Counted from the stretch's first letter, positions 50,804-60,948 are shown. The stretch: DNA of 64,000 bases from Paracoccaceae bacterium (GCA_018222585.1 JAAFAB010000008.1:62001-126000), one strand, 5' to 3'. Notes: generated from the sequence alone by a model not told the origin. Numbers and translations: made by a program.

Positions 50804-51117
50804 CCGACACCCGGCACGCCGGTGCGCATCGCAACACGATCCGGGCCGTTCCGCAGAGCGAGGGTATCCAGCCGTTCCAACCGAACGGCCTGGATGTCGG
50901 ACCGGTCTATCTTGGGAATGCTGTTGAGCCCGTACTGGCCCTCTTGAAAACTCAGGGGGAAAAGGGGCCGCTCGCCACGGTTTTTCCTGAAACACTGTTC
51001 TATTTCAGTGCGCTAGGCGAAATCTCCATCATGGCATCCCAAGTCCCTTGACAGGGGGTGTGCATGAAAATCGCCAAAACGTGCAAGCTTACGCTTCATT
51101 GGCAGCCATTGAGTTCA

Positions 51118-51194
51118 TGGTGACCCCGGCAGGATTCGAACCTGCAACCTGCCCCTTAGGAGGGGGCTGCTCTATCCAGTTGAGCCACGGGGCC
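51118..51194 (-). tRNA. tRNA-Arg(CCT)
   Basis: 77 bases on the minus strand including a genomically encoded CCA. The acceptor stem GGCCCCG pairs with CGGGGTC, the T loop GTTCGAATC is standard and the anticodon loop CTCCTAA gives CCT, which reads AGG. D arm GCTCAACTGGATAGAGC is present. It is the only RNA gene of the translation machinery in the window. Confidence 0.97.
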
Positions 51195-51304
51195 GCGGGC
51201 CCCTCTTAGCGCGGCTGACCTGCCTTGTCATCGGCAGAGTCGTCCTCCGGTTTGTTTCAATGCGAGACAAAAAGCCCCCGCGAACCCTCGGGAACCGCTT
51301 CCGT

Positions 51305-51319
51305 TTAAGCTGTCCTTAA
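51305..51319 (+). promoter_or_regulatory. CtrA-like box upstream of the chemoreceptor
   Basis: TTAA-gctgtcc-TTAA: two TTAA half sites seven bases apart, the CtrA consensus spacing, 100 bases before the start codon. CtrA controls motility and chemotaxis in many Rhodobacteraceae. Confidence 0.5.
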
Positions 51320-51419
51320 AATGACCCTGCCATAGATTGCCGCGATTTCCGGATGGGCCGAAGGGCCTGGTCTGCTCTCTGCAGGTATCCGGCCGCCAAA
51401 GTTCGAGAGGGTTGACGAC

Positions 51420-53795
51420 ATGACTGCAATCGATGGCCCGGGCCTGCGCAAGGGCATGAGCGCCGCTTCCTTTTCTCCGCTGGGGAACATGCGGCTTGCC
51501 GTGAAGCTGCCACTGATCCTGACGCTCTTCGCGCTTGCCGTGGCCAGCACCCTGACCATCAGCGCCTATCGTGATGCCCGCCGCATTCTTGAAGACCAGT
51601 TGGAACAAAGGTTCTCGACTACCCTTTCAGCACGGCGGAGCCAGCTGGAAAGCATGTTGCACGACACGGAAATGCTGCTGCGGGCACAGGCCAGCGATCC
51701 GACCGTACGCTCGGCGATGAACAGCTTCCTGCTGGGCTGGACCGCCCTTGGCGAGGACCCGACCGGCCAGCTGCAGAAGAACTACATCCAGGACAATCCC
51801 AATCCCCGAGGCGACCGCGACCTGCTGATGGCCGCGCCGAGCGATCTGCAATACAATGTCGTGCACGGGCGATATCATCCTTTCCTGGACGAATTCGCCT
51901 CGGTCCGCGACCTGCAGGATCTCTACCTTGTCGATAGCGATGGCAACGTCCTGTACTCGGTCGAAAAGGATATAGATTTCGCCACCAACCTGCGGGAAGG
52001 CCCTTACCGGAACTCCGGCCTGGCATCGGCGTTCAACAGCGCGATGGCCCGCACCGAGGGTGAGGTCGCCTTCGAGGATTACTCGGCCTACGCTCCGGCC
52101 AACGGCGATCCCGCCAGCTTCATCGCCACCACGGTCATCGGGCGTGACGGCAGCCCCATGGGTGTGTTGATCTACAATCTGCCCGCCGACCGGATCAACC
52201 AGATCATGAACGACTCCACGGGCCTTGGACAAAGCGGTGAGGCCTACCTTGTCGGTGGCGACAGGGCCCTGCGCAGCAACTCCCGTTTCGAGAATGGCCC
52301 GCGTATGCTGGAAACCATCGAGGAGAACCCCGCCCTGCGCGAGGCGCTCAACTCGGGTGAGGCGGAATTCGTCATGGGCCCGAATCTTCTGGGCAATCCC
52401 TCGGCCCTGATGGGCGCGCTACTCACCTATCATGACGCGGTCTGGGCTGTCCTTGTCGCCCAGGAGGAATCGGAACTCTACCAGCCGGTGATCGCGCTGC
52501 GAAACCAGTTGCTTACCCAAGTGGGGGTGATGATGCTGGTCCTCACCGTGATCGGGGTCCTCATTGCCCAGTCGATCTCCAGACCCTTTGCGCGGATCGG
52601 CGAAGCGATCGCCAGCGTTGCCGATGGCAATCTCTCCATGCCGATTCCCATGGTCGATCGCCGTGACGATGTCGGTTTCCTGGCCACGCACCTGGAGAAC
52701 CTGCGCGGCAAGCTGGCCAGTGCCGCCGAGATGCGTCGCCAGCAGGAGCAACGTGCCAAGGAGCAGCACCAGGTGGTCGAACACCTGACCGGTGCCATCT
52801 CGCAGCTGGCAGAGGGCAACCTGACCGGCGTCATCCAAGATACCTTCGCCGAAGACTACGAAGCCCTGCGCAACGGTTTCAACACCGCCCTTCTGAAACT
52901 GAACGAGTCGATTTCGGAGCTCGTCAATTCCGCCCGGGAAATCGACAACTCGGCCCATGATGTCGAAAATGCCTCGAACGACCTCAGCCAGCGGGCGATC
53001 GAGCAGGCCGCGAGCCTCGAAGAGACCGCCGCGGCCATTACCCAGCTGTCCGCGTCGGTGAAATCCACTGCCGACAGCGCGTCCGAAGCGGACAATGTCA
53101 TGACCCGCGCCAAGGACAGCGCCAAGCGCAATGGCGAGGTTGTGAGACAGGCGATGGTCGCAATGGACAAGATCGCGAACTCCTCCCAGAAGATCACCCA
53201 AGTGACCTCGGTGATCGAGGACTTGGCATTCCAGACCAACTTGCTGGCCCTAAACGCCGGGGTCGAGGCCGCCCGGGCCGGCGAAGCCGGGCGCGGCTTC
53301 GCGGTCGTCGCCTCCGAAGTGCGCGCCCTGGCGCAGCGCAGCTCCGAAGCAGCCAAGGAAATCAACGCGCTGATCCAGGAATCGGCCGAGAATGTTACCG
53401 GCGGCGTGGAAATGGTGGAACGGGCTGGCCAGAGCTTCGAAAGCCTGATCGGCGAGTTCGACAAGGTTTCCTCTTCCGTGTCGTCCATTGCGACGGCGGC
53501 GCGTCAGCAATCGGTCGGCCTGGAAGAGATCAATTCGGCTGTCGACCAGCTGGACCAGGTCACGCAGAAGAATGCCGCTGTGGCCTCTTCGGTCCATGGG
53601 ACAGGCAAGATGATGGTTACCGAGGCCGCGAAATTGAACCGCATTTCGGCCAACTTCCGTTGCGACGACAGCAAGGTCCGGCGTGCCGTGCAAGCCCCGC
53701 ATACGGCGGCGCCGTTGCGGACGCAGGACCGGGCCGTCGTCAACGCCCCCGTGGCTGCCGACAGCCTGTCGAATGACGACTGGGCCGAGTTCTGA
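51420..53795 (+). CDS. Methyl-accepting chemotaxis protein
   Basis: 791 residues. First transmembrane helix (about 32-50), a large periplasmic sensing domain (about 55-360, dCache-like), second transmembrane helix (about 361-385), HAMP, then the signalling hairpin whose conserved tip is EDLAFQTNLLALNAGVEAARAGEAGRGFAVVA (about 599-630). The C-terminus is DDWAEF, like the aromatic end used to tether methylation enzymes. It senses a chemical and controls CheA. GAGAGGG lies before the ATG. No che genes are adjacent. Confidence 0.96.
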   Translation: MTAIDGPGLRKGMSAASFSPLGNMRLAVKLPLILTLFALAVASTLTISAYRDARRILEDQLEQRFSTTLSARRSQLESMLHDTEMLLRAQASDPTVRSAMNSFLLGWTALGEDPTGQLQKNYIQDNPNPRGDRDLLMAAPSDLQYNVVHGRYHPFLDEFASVRDLQDLYLVDSDGNVLYSVEKDIDFATNLREGPYRNSGLASAFNSAMARTEGEVAFEDYSAYAPANGDPASFIATTVIGRDGSPMGVLIYNLPADRINQIMNDSTGLGQSGEAYLVGGDRALRSNSRFENGPRMLETIEENPALREALNSGEAEFVMGPNLLGNPSALMGALLTYHDAVWAVLVAQEESELYQPVIALRNQLLTQVGVMMLVLTVIGVLIAQSISRPFARIGEAIASVADGNLSMPIPMVDRRDDVGFLATHLENLRGKLASAAEMRRQQEQRAKEQHQVVEHLTGAISQLAEGNLTGVIQDTFAEDYEALRNGFNTALLKLNESISELVNSAREIDNSAHDVENASNDLSQRAIEQAASLEETAAAITQLSASVKSTADSASEADNVMTRAKDSAKRNGEVVRQAMVAMDKIANSSQKITQVTSVIEDLAFQTNLLALNAGVEAARAGEAGRGFAVVASEVRALAQRSSEAAKEINALIQESAENVTGGVEMVERAGQSFESLIGEFDKVSSSVSSIATAARQQSVGLEEINSAVDQLDQVTQKNAAVASSVHGTGKMMVTEAAKLNRISANFRCDDSKVRRAVQAPHTAAPLRTQDRAVVNAPVAADSLSNDDWAEF

Positions 53796-53958
53796 GCCCT
53801 TGGCGCCCTTGGGCACAGTCGTTGTCCGGCAATTGCGGACCACCTGGACCACGCTGAGACGGGGCAGAATGCCCGCTTGATGAACCCCTTGGCAACGGGC
53901 TAGCATCTGTCAGCAATGCCGGACCTGCTGGAACCGGCCCAGATGACAGGATCGCTGC

Positions 53959-54984
53959 GTGACCAGACCTCCGAACCGCCCCCTGACCCTGCGCGATGTT
54001 TCCGAGGCGTCGGGCGTGTCCGAGATGACGGTCAGCCGGGTGTTGCGCAACCGTGGTGATGTCAGCGAAGCCACACGGCAGAAGGTCCTCCTTGCGGCAA
54101 AACGCATGGGCTACGTGCCGAACAAGATCGCCGGCGCGCTCGCGTCCCAGCGGGTCAACCTGGTCGCCGTCATCATTCCATCCATGTCGAACATGGTCTT
54201 TCCCGAGGTGATGACCGGAATCAGCCGGGTCCTCGAAACCTCTCCGCTGCAACCGGTGGTTGGCGTTACAGACTACCAGCCCGAGAAGGAGGAGAAGGTC
54301 CTGTACGAGATGCTCTCTTGGCGGCCGTCCGGAGTGATCATCGCAGGGCTCGAGCATTCCGATCCGTCGCGCGCCATGCTCGAAGCCTCGGGCATTCCGG
54401 TGGTCGAAATCATGGATACGGATGGCAGCCCCATCGACAGTGCGGTCGGCATATCCCACCGCCGCGCCGGGCGCGAAATGGGCCGCGCCATCCTGCGCGC
54501 GGGCTATCGCAAGATCGGCTTCCTGGGCACCCGACTTGGCGCCGACCACCGCGCCCGCAAGAGATTCGAAGGCTTCACCGAAGCTTTAGCAAAGAACGGC
54601 ATCGAAATCGCCGAGACTGAATTTTACTCCTCCGGTTCCGCCCTCGGGAAGGGACGCGAGTTGACCGAAGAGATGATGAAACGCCGCCCCGACCTGGATT
54701 GTCTCTATTACTCGAATGACATCGTCGGCGCGGGGGGGCTGCTTTGGCTGATGGAACAGGGCTATGACATCCCCGGCAAGCTGGGACTCGCGGGCTTCAA
54801 CGATGTCGAGCTGCTGAAAGGTCTGCCGCGCAAACTGGCCACCATGGACTCCTGTCGCGGAGAGATCGGTCGCCGCGCGGCCGAGATCATCCTCGAGCGG
54901 GTCGAGAACCCCGACCTGCCACCTGCGGGCAAGGTGGAGCTGTCGCCCAGGATCAATTTCGGCGACACCCTGCGGATGGGTTGA
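53959..54984 (+). CDS. LacI family transcriptional regulator (GntR-like)
   Basis: 341 residues from GTG 53959. Helix-turn-helix TLRDVSEASGVSEMTVSRVLRNRGDVSE (about 10-37), then MGYVPNKIAGALASQR and a sugar-binding-like effector domain (FPEVMTGISRVLE to RINFGDTLRMG). Relatives regulate gluconate or other carbohydrate genes. No transporter or catabolic gene is near, and the next gene overlaps its stop by one base, so it may be coupled to a DNA repair gene. Confidence 0.92.
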   Translation: MTRPPNRPLTLRDVSEASGVSEMTVSRVLRNRGDVSEATRQKVLLAAKRMGYVPNKIAGALASQRVNLVAVIIPSMSNMVFPEVMTGISRVLETSPLQPVVGVTDYQPEKEEKVLYEMLSWRPSGVIIAGLEHSDPSRAMLEASGIPVVEIMDTDGSPIDSAVGISHRRAGREMGRAILRAGYRKIGFLGTRLGADHRARKRFEGFTEALAKNGIEIAETEFYSSGSALGKGRELTEEMMKRRPDLDCLYYSNDIVGAGGLLWLMEQGYDIPGKLGLAGFNDVELLKGLPRKLATMDSCRGEIGRRAAEIILERVENPDLPPAGKVELSPRINFGDTLRMG

Positions 54985-56183
54985 TGGCCCGACAGGTTCT
55001 CGACAATTCCCTGGCGCGCCGGCTGTTCCTGCATCGGCACGCATTGGGCCACACCCCCGCCGGGACGGGCCGGGGCGCTGACTTGCTGGAGCTCATCCAG
55101 CGCCTTGGCTTCGTGCAAATCGATTCGGTCAACACCCTTGCCCGGGCGCACGACATGATCCTTTTCGCCCGACGACCGGCCTATCGGCCGCGCAACCTGC
55201 AAAGGCTGATCGAAAAGGACCGGGGACTTTTCGAGCACTGGACCCACGATGCTTCCGTCATCCCGGTGGCCTACCTGCCCTATTGGCACCTGCGGTTTGC
55301 GCGCGATGCAGCGCGGCTGCGCGCCCGCTGGCCAAAATGGCAAGGAGGGAAATTTCTTCAGGAAATTCAACAGGTTCGGGACCACGTCGCAGCACATGGC
55401 GAGGTCAGCTCGGCAGAGCTGAAGGCCGAAGACGCCGCGAAGTCGACCGGTTGGTGGGACTGGCATCCTTCCAAGGCAGCGCTGGAATACCTGTGGCGCA
55501 GCGGAGAACTGGCGATCTCTCGCCGGCAATCCTTTCGCAAGTTTTACGACCTAAGCTCTCGGGTGCTGGGCGAACACCCCACGCCCGGGGAAGCGGACAC
55601 GCTGAACTGGCTGATGGGCGGGGCAATCGACCGACTTGGATTCGCAACCAGCGGAGAATTGGCGGCTTTCTGGGATATCGCCTCGCCGCAAGAGGCGAAG
55701 ACCTGGTGCGCGCAGGCCCTGGCCTCGGGCGAGATAGAAGAGATCGAACTGGTTGGTCATGATGGCGCGATCCGGCGAAGCTATGCGCGCCCCGGAGTGC
55801 TGCAGGAAGCCGAAGCCCTGCTCCCGCCGCCCTCCAGGCTAAGGGTACTCAGCCCCTTCGATCCGGCTCTGCGAGATCGCAAGAGGGCCGAGCGTCTGTT
55901 CGGCTTCCACTACCGGATCGAGATCTTCGTCCCGGAACCGAAACGCGTCTACGGCTACTATGTCTTCCCCTTGCTCGAAGGGGAACGACTGGTGGGGCGG
56001 ATCGACATGAAGGCAGAGCGCACAAGCGGAACCCTGCAGGTCACGCGTCTCTGGCCCGAGCGGGGCGTAAGCTTCGGCAAGCGGCGCAGGCAACGGCTGG
56101 AAGCCGAACTGGAGCGGGTTGCGCGTTTTGCGGATCTGGACAGGGTGCATTTCGGCCCGGACTGGCTGGCCGAGCCGAAATGA
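54984..56183 (+). CDS. YcaQ/AlkX-type DNA glycosylase (HTH_42 family)
   Basis: 399 residues. QIDSVNTLARAHDMILFARRP contains the catalytic QxD motif (Gln-Ile-Asp) of YcaQ; FEHWTHDASVIPVAYLPYWHLR and LSPFDPALRDRKRAERLFGFHYRIEIFVPEPKRVYGYYVFPLLEGERLVGRIDMKAER are further family blocks. E. coli YcaQ unhooks interstrand crosslinks and removes bulky alkyl purines. Start ATG 54984 overlaps the LacI stop (TGATG); TTG 54981 is also possible. The pairing with a LacI regulator is uncommon. Confidence 0.92.
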   Translation: MARQVLDNSLARRLFLHRHALGHTPAGTGRGADLLELIQRLGFVQIDSVNTLARAHDMILFARRPAYRPRNLQRLIEKDRGLFEHWTHDASVIPVAYLPYWHLRFARDAARLRARWPKWQGGKFLQEIQQVRDHVAAHGEVSSAELKAEDAAKSTGWWDWHPSKAALEYLWRSGELAISRRQSFRKFYDLSSRVLGEHPTPGEADTLNWLMGGAIDRLGFATSGELAAFWDIASPQEAKTWCAQALASGEIEEIELVGHDGAIRRSYARPGVLQEAEALLPPPSRLRVLSPFDPALRDRKRAERLFGFHYRIEIFVPEPKRVYGYYVFPLLEGERLVGRIDMKAERTSGTLQVTRLWPERGVSFGKRRRQRLEAELERVARFADLDRVHFGPDWLAEPK

Positions 56184-56234
56184 ACACGCGCAAGGTGGTT
56201 CGCAGCCCCCCCCTGCGCCAAGGTCTGACGTCGT

Positions 56235-57020
56235 TCAGGCGGCCGCAGAAACGGCGCGACCGGTGAGGACTTTCACCAGATGGGCGCGATACTCGGCGCT
56301 GCCGTGCAGATCGGTCATCATCCCGTCGGCAGGCAGGGACAGGTCGGTCAGGGCCCCGGCAGAAAAGTCGGCGGACAGCGCCGCTTCGGCTTCGGTCCAA
56401 CGGAACACCCCCTCCTCCGAGGCGCCGGTGACGGCAACGCGGACGCCATCGGCATATTTCGCGACGAAGACCCCGCAGAGAGGGAAGCGCGAGGCGGGCT
56501 GCTCGAACTTCACGTAGGCGGCGGCCTGCGGGATCGGGAATTTCACCGCGGTGACGATCTCGCCGTCATCGAGGGCCGTCGTGAACATGCCATCGAAGAA
56601 GTCATCCGCGGCGATCTCGCGGCCCGACGTGACCACGGTCGCGCCGGATGCAAGGACCGCCGCCGGATAGCACGCCGCCGGGTCGTTGTTGGCGAGGCTG
56701 CCGCCGAGGGTGCCACGGTTGCGCACTGCCGGGTCGCCGATCGCGCCGGCCAGGGCCGCGAGCGCCGGATAGGCCGTAGCCTGCGCGGCGACCTCGGCAT
56801 GGGTCGTGGTCGCCCCGATCTCCATCACGTCGCCAGAGGTTTTCACGCCCTTCAGCGCCGCGATCCCAAGCAGGCTGACCAGTTTCGAAGGCGCATTAAG
56901 CCTTTGCTTCATCGAGGGAATCAGCGTCTGACCACCCGACAGGGGCTGCGCATCCTCATCGGAGAGCGCGGCGAGCGCTTCCTCCACCGTCGCGGGTTTC
57001 ACGAAGTCGAAGTTATACAT
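56235..57020 (-). CDS. coxM: Molybdenum hydroxylase medium (FAD) subunit, CoxM type
   Basis: 261 residues. FAD motifs SGGQTLIPSMKQRL (about 29-42) and TLGGSLANNDPAACYP (about 105-120). Carries electrons from the iron-sulfur subunit to an acceptor in xanthine-oxidase-family enzymes. ATG 57020 with GGGAGAG five bases upstream is chosen over GTG 57023. Last gene of the S-L-M operon, 59 bases after coxL. Confidence 0.9.
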   Translation of the reverse strand: MYNFDFVKPATVEEALAALSDEDAQPLSGGQTLIPSMKQRLNAPSKLVSLLGIAALKGVKTSGDVMEIGATTTHAEVAAQATAYPALAALAGAIGDPAVRNRGTLGGSLANNDPAACYPAAVLASGATVVTSGREIAADDFFDGMFTTALDDGEIVTAVKFPIPQAAAYVKFEQPASRFPLCGVFVAKYADGVRVAVTGASEEGVFRWTEAEAALSADFSAGALTDLSLPADGMMTDLHGSAEYRAHLVKVLTGRAVSAAA

Positions 57021-57079
57021 CACGTCTCTCCCAGTTCAGTCGCTGCGGGGCCGCGAAGCCCCGCGCTGCCTGTGACGGC

Positions 57080-59446
57080 TCAAGCATTCATCGCTGCCCA
57101 GACTCTGTCGGGCGAAAGCGGCATGTCAATATGGCCCACGTCCGTCCCGGCGCGTTGCAGCGCATCGATCACAGCGTTGACCAGCGCCGGCGGCGATCCG
57201 ATCGCCCCCGCCTCGCCGCACCCTTTCACCCCCAGCGGGTTGTGCGTGCAAGGGGTGCAACAGGAATGGTCGACATTGATCATCGGCAGATCGCGGGCGC
57301 GCGGCATGGCATAATCCATGTAGCTGGCCGAAAGCAGCTGGCCATCGGCGTCATAGACGCAGTTTTCCAGCAGCGCCTGGCCGATACCCTGGCCAACCCC
57401 GCCATGCACCTGGCCCTCGACGATCATCGGATTGATCACATTGCCGAAGTCATCGGCGGCGGTGAAGCTCTGCACCTCGACCTGGCCGGTGTCGGGATCG
57501 ACCTCGACCTCGCAGATGTAGCAGCCCGAGGGGTAGGTGAAATTCGCCGGATCGTAGAAGGCGGTCTCTTCCAGCCCCGGCTCGATCTCGTCCAGCGGGT
57601 AGTTGTGCGGCACATAGGCGGCGAGGGTCACATCGCCCCAGGCCACCGACTTGTCGGTGCCCGCGACGGTGAAGGCGCCGTCCTTCAGCTCGATATCCGC
57701 CTCGGCGGCTTCCATCAGATGCGCCGCGATCTTCTTCGCCTTGGCGATGATCTTCTCGGTCGCGCGGACCATGGCCGAACCGCCGACCGCAATGGAGCGC
57801 GATCCGTAAGTGCCCATGCCCATTGGCGTATTCGCGGTATCTCCGTGGACGATCTCGACCTGGTCCGGGGCGATACCGATCATGTCGGCGATCACCTGCG
57901 GAAAGGAGGTCTCATGCCCCTGGCCGTGCGAATGGCTGCCGGTCATCACCACGATGCCACCGGTGGCGTTGACGCGCACGGTGGCGGATTCGTAAAGCCC
58001 CGCGCGGGCGCCGAGTTGCCCGACAAGGTTCGAGGGCGCGATGCCGCAGGCCTCGATGTAATGCGACAGCCCGATGCCGCGCAGCTTGCCACGGCCCGCC
58101 GACTCCTGCCGGCGGGTGTCGAAACCGGCATAGTCCGACATCTCCAGCGCCTTGTTCAGCGTCGCCTCGTAATCACCGGTGTCGTATTCGACGGCGACCG
58201 GCGTGGCGTAGGGGAACTCATCCTTGCGGATGAAGTTCTGGCGCCGCAGTTCCGCCGGGTCGACGCCCAGCTCCCGCGCCGCCTTGTCGACCACCCGCTC
58301 AAGCTGGAAGGTCGCTTCGGGGCGGCCCGCGCCGCGGTAGGCATCGACGGGCACGGTATTGGTGAACACTGCCTTCACGTTCACGTAGATCAGCGGCGTG
58401 CGGTAGTTCCCGGCCATCAGCGTGCCATGCAGCCAGGTCGGCACCGAGGGCGCGAAGGTCGAAAGATAGGCGCCCATGTTGGCATAGGTGTCGGTGCGCA
58501 GGGCGGTGAAGTTGTTGTCGCCGTCCAGCGCAAGCTCGATCTTCGTCACGTGATCGCGGCCATGGGCATCGCTGATGAATGCCTCCGAGCGGGTCGAGGT
58601 CCATTTCACCGGCCTGCGCAACTGCTTGGCGGCGAAGGTGCAGAAAGCCTCCTCGGCGTAGTGGAAGATCTTGGTCCCGAAGCCGCCCCCGACATCCGGG
58701 GCGACCACCCGCAGCTTGTGCTCGGGGATGCCAAGCACGAAGGCGCCCATCAGAAGGCGGATCACATGGGGGTTCTGCGAGGTGGTGTAGAGGGTCGAAC
58801 TGTCGTCATGCAGCGCATAGTCGCCGATGGCCACGCGGGGCTCCATCGGGTTGGCGACGAGGCGGTTGTTGACCAGCTCCAGCGTGGTGACGTGGGCGGC
58901 GCTGGCGAAAGCCTCGTCCACGGCGGCCTTGTTTTCCTCGACGAAGCCCCAGTCGTAGCAGAGGTTCGACGCCAGGTCGTCATGCACCTTCACCGCGCCC
59001 TCGGCACAGGCAGCCTTCATGTCGATGACGGCGGGCAGTTCCTCGTAGTCGACCACGATCGCCTCGGCGGCATCGCGCGCCTGCTCGACGCTTTCCGCGA
59101 CGACGGCGGCGAGGATCTCGCCGACATGGCGGATCTTGCCCTCGGCCATGATCGGGTGCTTGGGCTCCTGCATGGGTTGGCCGTGGCGGTCGGTGATCTG
59201 CCAGCCGCAAGGCAGGCCACCCACCGCTGCGAAATCGGTTGCGGTGAAGATCCGCAACACGCCGGGCATGGCTGCCGCCTCGGCCGTGTCGATCCCGTTC
59301 AGCACCGCATGGGCCACGTCGGCGCGCAGGAAGTGCACATGGGCCTGGCCCTTGAGGTTGATATCATCAGTGTAGCGTCCGCGTCCGGTCAGGAACCGCG
59401 GGTCCTCGCGCCGCTTCACGCTGGCGCCGATGCCGTCTTTGGGCAT
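57080..59446 (-). CDS. coxL: Molybdenum hydroxylase large subunit, form II CO dehydrogenase-like
   Basis: 788 residues. Contains [10 protein letters not shown], the form II CoxL active-site motif (form I has AYxCSFR), plus [22 protein letters not shown] and the final [15 protein letters not shown], which bind the molybdenum cofactor. Form II enzymes are often annotated as CO dehydrogenases but many oxidise other substrates. GGAGG lies seven bases before the ATG. Between coxS and coxM, so the operon order is S-L-M, the form II order. No coxD/E/F/G maturation genes are in the window. Confidence 0.92.
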   Translation of the reverse strand: MPKDGIGASVKRREDPRFLTGRGRYTDDINLKGQAHVHFLRADVAHAVLNGIDTAEAAAMPGVLRIFTATDFAAVGGLPCGWQITDRHGQPMQEPKHPIMAEGKIRHVGEILAAVVAESVEQARDAAEAIVVDYEELPAVIDMKAACAEGAVKVHDDLASNLCYDWGFVEENKAAVDEAFASAAHVTTLELVNNRLVANPMEPRVAIGDYALHDDSSTLYTTSQNPHVIRLLMGAFVLGIPEHKLRVVAPDVGGGFGTKIFHYAEEAFCTFAAKQLRRPVKWTSTRSEAFISDAHGRDHVTKIELALDGDNNFTALRTDTYANMGAYLSTFAPSVPTWLHGTLMAGNYRTPLIYVNVKAVFTNTVPVDAYRGAGRPEATFQLERVVDKAARELGVDPAELRRQNFIRKDEFPYATPVAVEYDTGDYEATLNKALEMSDYAGFDTRRQESAGRGKLRGIGLSHYIEACGIAPSNLVGQLGARAGLYESATVRVNATGGIVVMTGSHSHGQGHETSFPQVIADMIGIAPDQVEIVHGDTANTPMGMGTYGSRSIAVGGSAMVRATEKIIAKAKKIAAHLMEAAEADIELKDGAFTVAGTDKSVAWGDVTLAAYVPHNYPLDEIEPGLEETAFYDPANFTYPSGCYICEVEVDPDTGQVEVQSFTAADDFGNVINPMIVEGQVHGGVGQGIGQALLENCVYDADGQLLSASYMDYAMPRARDLPMINVDHSCCTPCTHNPLGVKGCGEAGAIGSPPALVNAVIDALQRAGTDVGHIDMPLSPDRVWAAMNA

Positions 59447-59522
59447 GATTTATCCTCCCGTTTCAAGGAGGTGCGTGCGCGCACGCACCCCGAGGGGCGC
59501 GCCTCCCGCGGCCCCGCCGCGG

Positions 59523-60002
59523 CTACTCGGCCGCCATCGCCACCGGCTGACCAGAGGCCGCCAGGATTGCCTTCACGATGTTGTGGTACCCGGTACAGCG
59601 GCAGATGTTGCCGTCCAGATGAGCCCGGATCTGCGCTTCGGTCGGCTGCGGGATGTCGCGCAGCAGGGCCGCCGCCGCCATCACCATGCCAGGGGTGCAG
59701 AAACCGCATTGCAGCCCGTGATGGTCCTGGAAGGCCTGCTGGATCACCGACAGCGAGCCGTCCGCGTTCTCCATGCCCTCGATGGTGGTGACCTGCGCCC
59801 CCTCGGCCTCGGCGGCGAACATCGTGCAGGACTTCACCTGCCGCCCGTCCACATGCACCGTGCAGGCCCCGCACTGGCTGGTATCACAGCCGATATGGGT
59901 GCCGGTCAGGCCAAGCGCGTCGCGCAGGAAGGCCGAAAGAAGGGTACGCCCCTCGGCCTCGCCCGTGACCTCGCGGCCATTGACGTGCATCGTCAGTTTC
60001 AT
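59523..60002 (-). CDS. coxS: Molybdenum hydroxylase small (2Fe-2S) subunit, CoxS type
   Basis: 159 residues. Plant-type ferredoxin cluster [23 protein letters not shown] and the second cluster CGFCTPG...CRCTGY, with spacing as in all CoxS proteins. It passes electrons from the Mo site to FAD. AGGGAGG lies five bases before ATG 60002; an upstream ATG (60095) adds an unlike tail. First gene of the operon; divergent from the response regulator across 233 bases. Confidence 0.95.
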   Translation of the reverse strand: MKLTMHVNGREVTGEAEGRTLLSAFLRDALGLTGTHIGCDTSQCGACTVHVDGRQVKSCTMFAAEAEGAQVTTIEGMENADGSLSVIQQAFQDHHGLQCGFCTPGMVMAAAALLRDIPQPTEAQIRAHLDGNICRCTGYHNIVKAILAASGQPVAMAAE

Positions 60003-60235
60003 TCTGTCCTCCCTAGGTGGCATCGGAGGCGGCCTCCCAACCGCTGACCCTGCTGCCTGTCTGAAGGCTAGGCCCGCGATGGAGGCTGAAACCATAGGAC
60101 TAAAGTCGTAAACGCCCGGACCTGGATTGTCATGGCACGGATAGGTTGTAAGCTGACGCTCATGAGAGTCGGCACCCCATTCACGGAAAGCTGAATTTCG
60201 GTTAAAGTTGTTGTGTCACAGGCGAGGGACGCGCC

Positions 60236-60913
60236 ATGAACCACAATCGTTTGAAGACCGCCCTTGTGGTGGATGACCATCCGCTGTTCTGCGATGCTCT
60301 GGCGCTGACGCTGCGCAGCGTCGCGGGCATCTCGGAAATACGCAAGGCGGCCACGCTTCAGGAGGCGCTGGCGTCGCTGCAACGCGACGGATCGCCCGAC
60401 GTGGTGGTCCTGGATCTGAACCTCCCGGACGTGACGGGGCTGGATGGCCTGGTGCGACTGCGCAATGCGGCGGGTGTGCCAATCGTCGTCGTTTCCTCGA
60501 TCTCCGAGGACAGGATGATCACCTCGGCGCTGCGGGCGGGGGCCGTCGGCTACGTGCCCAAGCACAGCGACCGCGAGGTCTTCCGCACCGCCTTCGACCG
60601 GCTGCGCCGCGGCGAGAGCTACGTACCGGACGGCTACCTGGACAGCGAGGACGGAGAGGACGGAGAGTCTGTCCGACGTGACGCCGTGCTGGGGCGGATG
60701 GCCACCTTGACCCATCAGCAGGCGCGGATTCTCGACCTCATCCGGGCCGGAATGCTGAACAAGCAGATCGCCTATGAGCTGTCCATCGCCGAAACCACGG
60801 TGAAAGCGCATGTCACCGCGATCATGCGCAAACTGGGGGTACAGAGCCGTACCCAGGCCGCGCTGCTGGCCAGTGAAACCAGCTTCGGACACGTCTTGCA
60901 GAAAGAGGGCTAG
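60236..60913 (+). CDS. LuxR/NarL-type response regulator
   Basis: 225 residues. Receiver domain with the acidic pair Asp13-Asp14 (VVDDHPLF), the phosphoacceptor Asp60 (VVVLDLNLPD) and Lys109 (GYVPKHS); C-terminal LuxR-type helix-turn-helix (about 155-210, NKQIAYELSIAETTVKAHVTAIMRKLGV). It stands first in a three-gene unit with a FIST protein and a histidine kinase, and is divergent from coxSLM, so the cox operon is an obvious candidate target. GAGGG lies seven bases before the ATG. Confidence 0.95.
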   Translation: MNHNRLKTALVVDDHPLFCDALALTLRSVAGISEIRKAATLQEALASLQRDGSPDVVVLDLNLPDVTGLDGLVRLRNAAGVPIVVVSSISEDRMITSALRAGAVGYVPKHSDREVFRTAFDRLRRGESYVPDGYLDSEDGEDGESVRRDAVLGRMATLTHQQARILDLIRAGMLNKQIAYELSIAETTVKAHVTAIMRKLGVQSRTQAALLASETSFGHVLQKEG

Positions 60914-60948
60914 GCAGGAGAGGAAGATTTTCCCCGGAGGAAATGGAC

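Larger units (their letters stand above)
50224..51117. other. Decayed non-coding region beside tRNA-Arg
   Basis: 894 bases between the TonB receptor start and the tRNA. Apart from the operator near 50300 and the TRAP-permease relic at 50533-50803 I see no intact gene. Frames on the plus strand (for example 50791-51051) have no family likeness. No insertion-sequence ends were found. Confidence 0.5.

Noticed and set aside
50791-51051. Plus-strand frame of 86 codons next to tRNA-Arg
   Set aside because: No ribosome site, no family likeness and it runs across the decayed region and partly antisense to the TRAP relic.
57080-60002. Definite carbon monoxide dehydrogenase
   Set aside because: The large subunit is form II, whose members often oxidise other compounds, and no maturation genes are present. 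Kept as form II molybdenum hydroxylase.
60117-60145. Sigma54-like TGGCACG near the response regulator gene
   Set aside because: TGGCACG is followed by TTGT at a spacing two bases too long, and the -12 GC is missing.
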